Of a DNA stretch of 64,000 nucleotides, positions 60,331 to 64,000 are shown one piece after another. The position numbers and the translations under genes were made by a program. The stretch lies in the NCBI GenBank assembly GCA_023954475.1, contig JAMLHW010000003.1:491773-555772 (forward strand). The letters run 5' to 3'. Origin of the DNA: Anaerolineae bacterium (GTDB lineage Bacteria; Chloroflexota; Anaerolineae; Promineifilales; Promineifilaceae). Each line of letters opens with the position of its first letter. Positions within the stretch are counted from its first letter, which is position 1. A model generated the notes under the pieces. It was not told where the DNA came from, did no database searches, and was given only the letters and a program-made list of their open reading frames with translations.

Positions 60331-62919
60331 ATGGCCGTTCCGCTCAGCTCAAAAGACAGTACACTTTCCCAAACAGTTACGCCCCGCACCAATACGTGGC
60401 GCAACATAGCGCGATTTCTGCTCACGCGCATTGCGACGTTGATCGTTGCCGTTGTTGCCGCCGTCTACCTCACCATCATCATTGCCAATTTCGGCGGCTA
60501 CGTCGATACCATTATCGCATCCCGTATCGAGGAGCAGGTTGGATTCATGCTGCTTGGCGGCTGGTTGAGCGACCTGCCGTCAGAAGAACGGTTAGCCACA
60601 GCCGAGCAGACAATTGAGGCGATGCAGGACGCAGCCGGTCTCAATGATCCGTTTCTCGTGCGCAGTGCCCGTTGGCTGGGTGACGGATTGACCCTTAACT
60701 GGGGGGAGCCGGAGCGAGCACGGGCATACGGCCTCAACGCCGGCGGCAAGAGTGTAGGAGGCGTCATTGTCGACAATCTGTCGCGCAGTTTGCTGGTATT
60801 CGGCACGGCGAATGTGTTTGTCTTTGGGGTATCGGTGTTCATCGCGCTGGCATTGAATCGCCGCCAGGGCAGTCTTGTCGATCGCGTGTTCATCTTACTT
60901 TCGCCAATTTCGGCCGCTCCGGCGTGGGTATACGGTATCTTGCTCACCGTATTCTCTTTGCGGTTTTTTGGTTTTTCGCCCGGCGGCACATTTGATACGT
61001 TGCCGGGCGATCTACGCTGGGCGCAGTTGGTCGTGTTGGGTAGGCATCTGCTCCTGCCGTTTATTGCCATTTTGTTGTCGGGATTGTTCCAAACTGTTTT
61101 TATCTGGCGCAGTTATTTTCAGACGTACAGTCATGAAGATTATGTCGATATGGCTTATGCCAAAGGGATGCCGAAGCGTTTGATTGACCGCCGTTACATC
61201 ATTCGGCCTGCATTGCCGGCTTTGTTGACGAGTTTTGGCTTGCTGGTCGTGTTGCTATGGCAGGAACTGATTGCGCTCGAGTATTTCTTCAATGTGCAGG
61301 GTCTGGGACGCCTGTTTATCACGGCGCTGAACATCTATGACACGCCGATGATTGTTGCGGTGGTGACGACGTTTGCCTATTTGGTGGCGATTACGGTATT
61401 GCTGCTCGATATTTTGTATGTGGTGATTGATCCGCGTGTGCGCGTTGGCAGTGAGAAGGAACCGACGAGAAATAGAGGAGAAGGCTTCGGCCGATTTCGT
61501 TTCAAAAACCTGCATCGGCCGAAAATTACTTTCCCATCTATTCATTTTGCCGATCTCGCGGCTGCCGGTAAGCGGCTGGCACAGGGAACCTGGCGCACAT
61601 TGGAGGCGCTGCGACACTATCCGTCAGCCGTCATCGGTCTGGTCATCATCGGCTTGTTGCTGCTCGTGTCCGTTTACACCGTGTTTGCCATTCCTTATTC
61701 CGAGGCCGTCTCGTTGTGGCGCGGTGACGGCGATGTGTGGATTCGCAATCCGCGTGACGCTTTTCCGACGTGGGTCAATTGGTTCCGCAGCGATGATTTG
61801 CCGCCTACGTTTGCGTTTAGTTCGGCCGATTCGGCCGAAAACAAACAAACGACCGCGGTGAGTGAAGGCACTACCGAAGTCGTTATGCCGTTTACGTTCG
61901 ATTATGATTACGGCGACTACCCTCAGGAAATCGTCGTCGATGTGACCGCCCAATACGAAGAGCGGGGGCCACACGTCACTATCTGGTGGACCTGGCCGGA
62001 TGGCAGGGAGCGGGAGCTGACCAGTTTTCAGCCACGTTCGGCCGAAACGTACTACGTCAGTCGCGATGATCGTCTCAAACGCCGGCTGCGCAGCGACTTT
62101 CCGTTGCAGGCGTTGTTTCAAGGTCCGGAAGGCGACAGCGCGCAACCACTGCCGGGAACCTACACGCTACGCATTGAAGCGTTGCATTTCGAGCCGGATT
62201 CTGACCTCGACGTTGACGTGACGATTATGGGGCAGGTGTATGGATTGGCCGGCACCGACACGCAGCGACGCGATTTGATGATCGCGCTGTTGTGGGGTAC
62301 GCCGGTGGCGCTGACTTTCGGCATTATACTGGCCGTGACGACGTCGGTGGGCAGTATGTTGATTGCGGCGGCCGGCGCGTGGTATGGCGGCCTGGTGGAC
62401 CGCATTATTCAACTGCTGACTGAAATCAGTCTGATTTTGCCGGCATTTGCCGTGAGTTTGATGGTGTTTACGCTGTATTCGCGCAGCATTGTCGTGATTC
62501 TGGTGGTTACGGTGCTGCTGACTGTTTTCGGCCGAATGGTGAAAACATACCGCGCGACCTTCTTGCAGGTGCGCAGCGCACCCTACATCGAGGCGGCACG
62601 CGCTTACGGCGCCGGCGACGGGCGCATCGTGGTCCGCTACATGCTGCCGCGCATCGTCACCGTGCTGATTCCGCAGTTGATCATCATGGTGCCGACGTTT
62701 GTGTTTTTGGAAGCGACGCTGGCTTTTCTCGGCCTCACCGACCCGTTGCTGCCGACATGGGGCAAGCTGGTCGTGGCGGCGTTGTCGTACGGCGTGCATA
62801 CCGACGCGGTTCATTTAGTCATCGCGCCGCTGGCTCTGCTGTTTATCACCGGTTTCGCCTTCGCCATGGTTGGTATCGCGCTGGAGCGTGTCTTTGAACC
62901 CCGTCTGAGGGAAAGTTGA
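60331..62919 (+). CDS. Fused DppB-DppC-type oligopeptide/nickel ABC permease
   Basis: An 862-residue protein holding two permease halves. Residues 1-370 are DppB-like, with TM helices and the EAA-type loop YVDMAYAKGMPKRLIDRRYI, then a hydrophilic linker. Residues about 425-862 are DppC-like, with GLVIIGLLLLVSVYTVF and the EAA loop YIEAARAYGAGDGRIVVRYM. An extra extracytoplasmic beta-rich region of about 190 residues (about 450-640) stands before the second permease core. Separate DppB and DppC subunits are usual, so a single chain is uncommon. No ATPase or binding-protein gene is adjacent. It interrupts the suf cluster and is flanked by hairpin repeats. Confidence 0.88.
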   Translation: MAVPLSSKDSTLSQTVTPRTNTWRNIARFLLTRIATLIVAVVAAVYLTIIIANFGGYVDTIIASRIEEQVGFMLLGGWLSDLPSEERLATAEQTIEAMQDAAGLNDPFLVRSARWLGDGLTLNWGEPERARAYGLNAGGKSVGGVIVDNLSRSLLVFGTANVFVFGVSVFIALALNRRQGSLVDRVFILLSPISAAPAWVYGILLTVFSLRFFGFSPGGTFDTLPGDLRWAQLVVLGRHLLLPFIAILLSGLFQTVFIWRSYFQTYSHEDYVDMAYAKGMPKRLIDRRYIIRPALPALLTSFGLLVVLLWQELIALEYFFNVQGLGRLFITALNIYDTPMIVAVVTTFAYLVAITVLLLDILYVVIDPRVRVGSEKEPTRNRGEGFGRFRFKNLHRPKITFPSIHFADLAAAGKRLAQGTWRTLEALRHYPSAVIGLVIIGLLLLVSVYTVFAIPYSEAVSLWRGDGDVWIRNPRDAFPTWVNWFRSDDLPPTFAFSSADSAENKQTTAVSEGTTEVVMPFTFDYDYGDYPQEIVVDVTAQYEERGPHVTIWWTWPDGRERELTSFQPRSAETYYVSRDDRLKRRLRSDFPLQALFQGPEGDSAQPLPGTYTLRIEALHFEPDSDLDVDVTIMGQVYGLAGTDTQRRDLMIALLWGTPVALTFGIILAVTTSVGSMLIAAAGAWYGGLVDRIIQLLTEISLILPAFAVSLMVFTLYSRSIVVILVVTVLLTVFGRMVKTYRATFLQVRSAPYIEAARAYGAGDGRIVVRYMLPRIVTVLIPQLIIMVPTFVFLEATLAFLGLTDPLLPTWGKLVVAALSYGVHTDAVHLVIAPLALLFITGFAFAMVGIALERVFEPRLRES

Positions 62920-63035
62920 CACAGCTCTGTTAGCATAGTGCATGGAGACGTGAAATAGGCCGCTGATTTGTGTTTATCTTAACTGGTTCATGGTGAATAG
63001 TTGCGTCCTATTCTCGAAATAGCCATCTGGTAGTA

Positions 63036-63139
63036 CGATAAGTACTGTGTAACAAAAGAAGCCTGGCTTTTCTGTCTGGTGCAAATGCTACTCATAGCAA
63101 AAGCCAGGCTTCTGAAATCTTCCGTTACAGTATAATAAG
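63036..63139. repeat. MITE-like hairpin repeat, family A copy 3
   Basis: The reverse complement aligns with copy 1 throughout: GTAACAAAAGAAGCCTGGCT, loop TCTGGTGCAAATGCTACTCA, AGCCAGGCTTCTGAAATC, and TTACAGTATAATAA end. Both arms carry a matched CTGG/CCAG change, a compensatory substitution that preserves the stem. Confidence 0.88.
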
Positions 63140-63169
63140 GGCGTAGACTGATTGGCTGGAGAAGGTAAA

Positions 63170-63571
63170 ATGAGTCAGGACATGTATCGCGAGCAAATTA
63201 TTGATTTATACGAAAATCCGCTCAATTATGGTGAAATTGATCGGCCGAGCTTCACCTATGAGGAAGACAATCCGCTCTGTGGCGACGTCATTCGCATCGA
63301 TGTTGTGCTGGACGATGACAATCGCGTGGCGGACGTCAAATGGAGTGGCGACGGCTGCGCCATCAGCCAGGCGGCGGCGAGTTTGCTCACCGACGAGATC
63401 AAGGGCAAAACGCTGGCAGAAGTGCGCAACTTCGACAAGGATCAGTTGTTAGAGTTGCTCGGCATTCAACTGAGCATGATGCGCGTCAAATGCGCGCTGC
63501 TGTCGCTGAAAGTGCTCAAAGCGGGCGCGTACGGCATGCCTGACCCATCCGAGATGCGCGCACACGAGTAG
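63170..63571 (+). CDS. sufU: SufU-type Fe-S assembly / sulfur relay protein
   Basis: A 133-residue NifU-like protein. Conserved cysteines lie in NPLCGDVIRI, GDGCAISQAAASLL and VKCALLSLKVL, and the insert after the second is typical of SufU, which accepts sulfur from SufS through a zinc site. ATG 63170 follows GGAGAAGG. It is downstream of a family A hairpin, probably under its own promoter. Confidence 0.94.
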   Translation: MSQDMYREQIIDLYENPLNYGEIDRPSFTYEEDNPLCGDVIRIDVVLDDDNRVADVKWSGDGCAISQAAASLLTDEIKGKTLAEVRNFDKDQLLELLGIQLSMMRVKCALLSLKVLKAGAYGMPDPSEMRAHE

Positions 63572-63584
63572 ACAGTGCAGAACT

Positions 63585-63619
63585 GAGAAACCGAGTTTTT
63601 GTCAAAAACTCGGTTTCTG
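63585..63619. repeat. Hairpin repeat, family B copy
   Basis: Perfect stem GAGAAACCGAGTTTTTG / CAAAAACTCGGTTTCT around GT, between sufU and the Rieske gene. Confidence 0.85.
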
Positions 63620-63635
63620 AGAAGTCCCAAATCAC

Positions 63636-63959
63636 ATGACCAATTGGATTGAAGTAGCACGATTTGACGAAATTATTGAAGGCGAACCGTTTTTCTACGA
63701 TTTTGCGTATGAGACGGTGGCGCTGATCCGTGTGGGCGATCAATTGTACGCGATTGAAGACCGCTGCACGCACGACGACGGCCCGCTGGCAGAAGGTGTC
63801 GTGGACACGACGACGTGCGAGATCGAGTGCCCGCGCCACGGTGCGCGCTTTGACCTGCGTAGCGGCGAGGCGCTGTCGCTGCCTGCGTCGCAGCCGGTGC
63901 CGACGTATGCCGTCAAAGTGACAGACGGCGTCGTCTACGTCCGCGAGCCGGACGCGTAA
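63636..63959 (+). CDS. Rieske 2Fe-2S ferredoxin
   Basis: A 107-residue Rieske protein. The cluster ligands are in CTHDDGPLAEG and CPRHGARFDLRSG (two Cys and two His). It has no oxygenase domain or transmembrane anchor, so it is a soluble electron carrier. Such genes close SUF operons in several bacteria and may use a product of the pathway. ATG 63636 has only a weak ribosome binding site. Confidence 0.92.
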   Translation: MTNWIEVARFDEIIEGEPFFYDFAYETVALIRVGDQLYAIEDRCTHDDGPLAEGVVDTTTCEIECPRHGARFDLRSGEALSLPASQPVPTYAVKVTDGVVYVREPDA

Positions 63960-63960
63960 C

Positions 63961-63977
63961 GCGGGTTGCCAACCCGC
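63961..63977. repeat. Small GC hairpin after the Rieske gene
   Basis: GCGGGTT-GCC-AACCCGC, directly after the stop codon. There is no T-tract within the window. Confidence 0.6.
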
Positions 63978-64000
63978 GCACCAGGAGCAGTGACCCGCCA

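Overview
The window looks like a chromosomal segment of a mid-GC bacterium, most probably a member of the Chloroflexota. This is inferred from style, because no rRNA is present. The signs are secreted proteins with Thr/Pro (PTNTP-type) linkers and YLPxV/YLPxI motifs, a SufR-like regulator divergent from sufCBD, a WD40/nSTAND/kinase giant protein, a T-box in front of leuS, and a fused oligopeptide ABC permease. The whole window is peppered with the 8-bp palindrome TCGGCCGA: about 90 copies by eye, where about one is expected from base composition. It behaves like the HIP1 motif of cyanobacteria.

Layout. 0-11.3 kb is mostly housekeeping: a STAS protein, queG, a fused E1 alpha/beta dehydrogenase, an ECF sigma factor overlapping a membrane-protein partner, a secreted trypsin-like protein, pyrG, a CysQ-like phosphatase, a secreted lectin-fold protein and a THUMP-like methyltransferase. 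11.4-16.2 kb is one 1610-residue protein: XRE, Ser/Thr kinase, nSTAND NTPase, membrane segment and 14 WD40 repeats. 16.3-24.8 kb is an accessory, TCGGCCGA-poor island of surface genes. It holds a PhoD-like phosphatase between two copies of a short duplicated ORF, two tandem frameshifted beta-helix genes, and a YVTN beta-propeller. 24.8-33.1 kb holds a PD-(D/E)XK nuclease, a lipid kinase, a UvrD helicase, malic enzyme and two membrane or secreted proteins.

33.1-36.8 kb is the most remarkable part. A SelW/Rdx-like gene has an in-frame UGA exactly at the second redox position (CVP-UGA), so it is probably a selenoprotein. Next comes tRNA-Ala(CGC), then a leucine T-box leader (specifier CUC) for leuS. 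The Stem III of this leader is interrupted by a complete tRNA-Ala(GGC) gene with its own promoter, flanked by an 8-bp direct repeat. 37-53 kb holds a secreted ASST-like protein, alaS, secreted proteins, an orphan EAD1 adaptor, a CAP-domain protein, polA, an M20 peptidase, a VOC protein, a subtilase and an unknown gene.

53-64 kb is a SUF iron-sulfur assembly locus: sufT-like and sufR divergent from sufC-sufB-sufD, then a rhodanese, sufS, sufU and a Rieske ferredoxin. Between sufS and sufU sits an 862-aa fused DppB-DppC permease bordered by hairpin repeats. Two families of dispersed hairpin repeats occur. One is about 100 bp and MITE-like, with three copies; in one copy the central loop is inverted relative to its flanks. 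The other is a shorter stem-loop with four copies.
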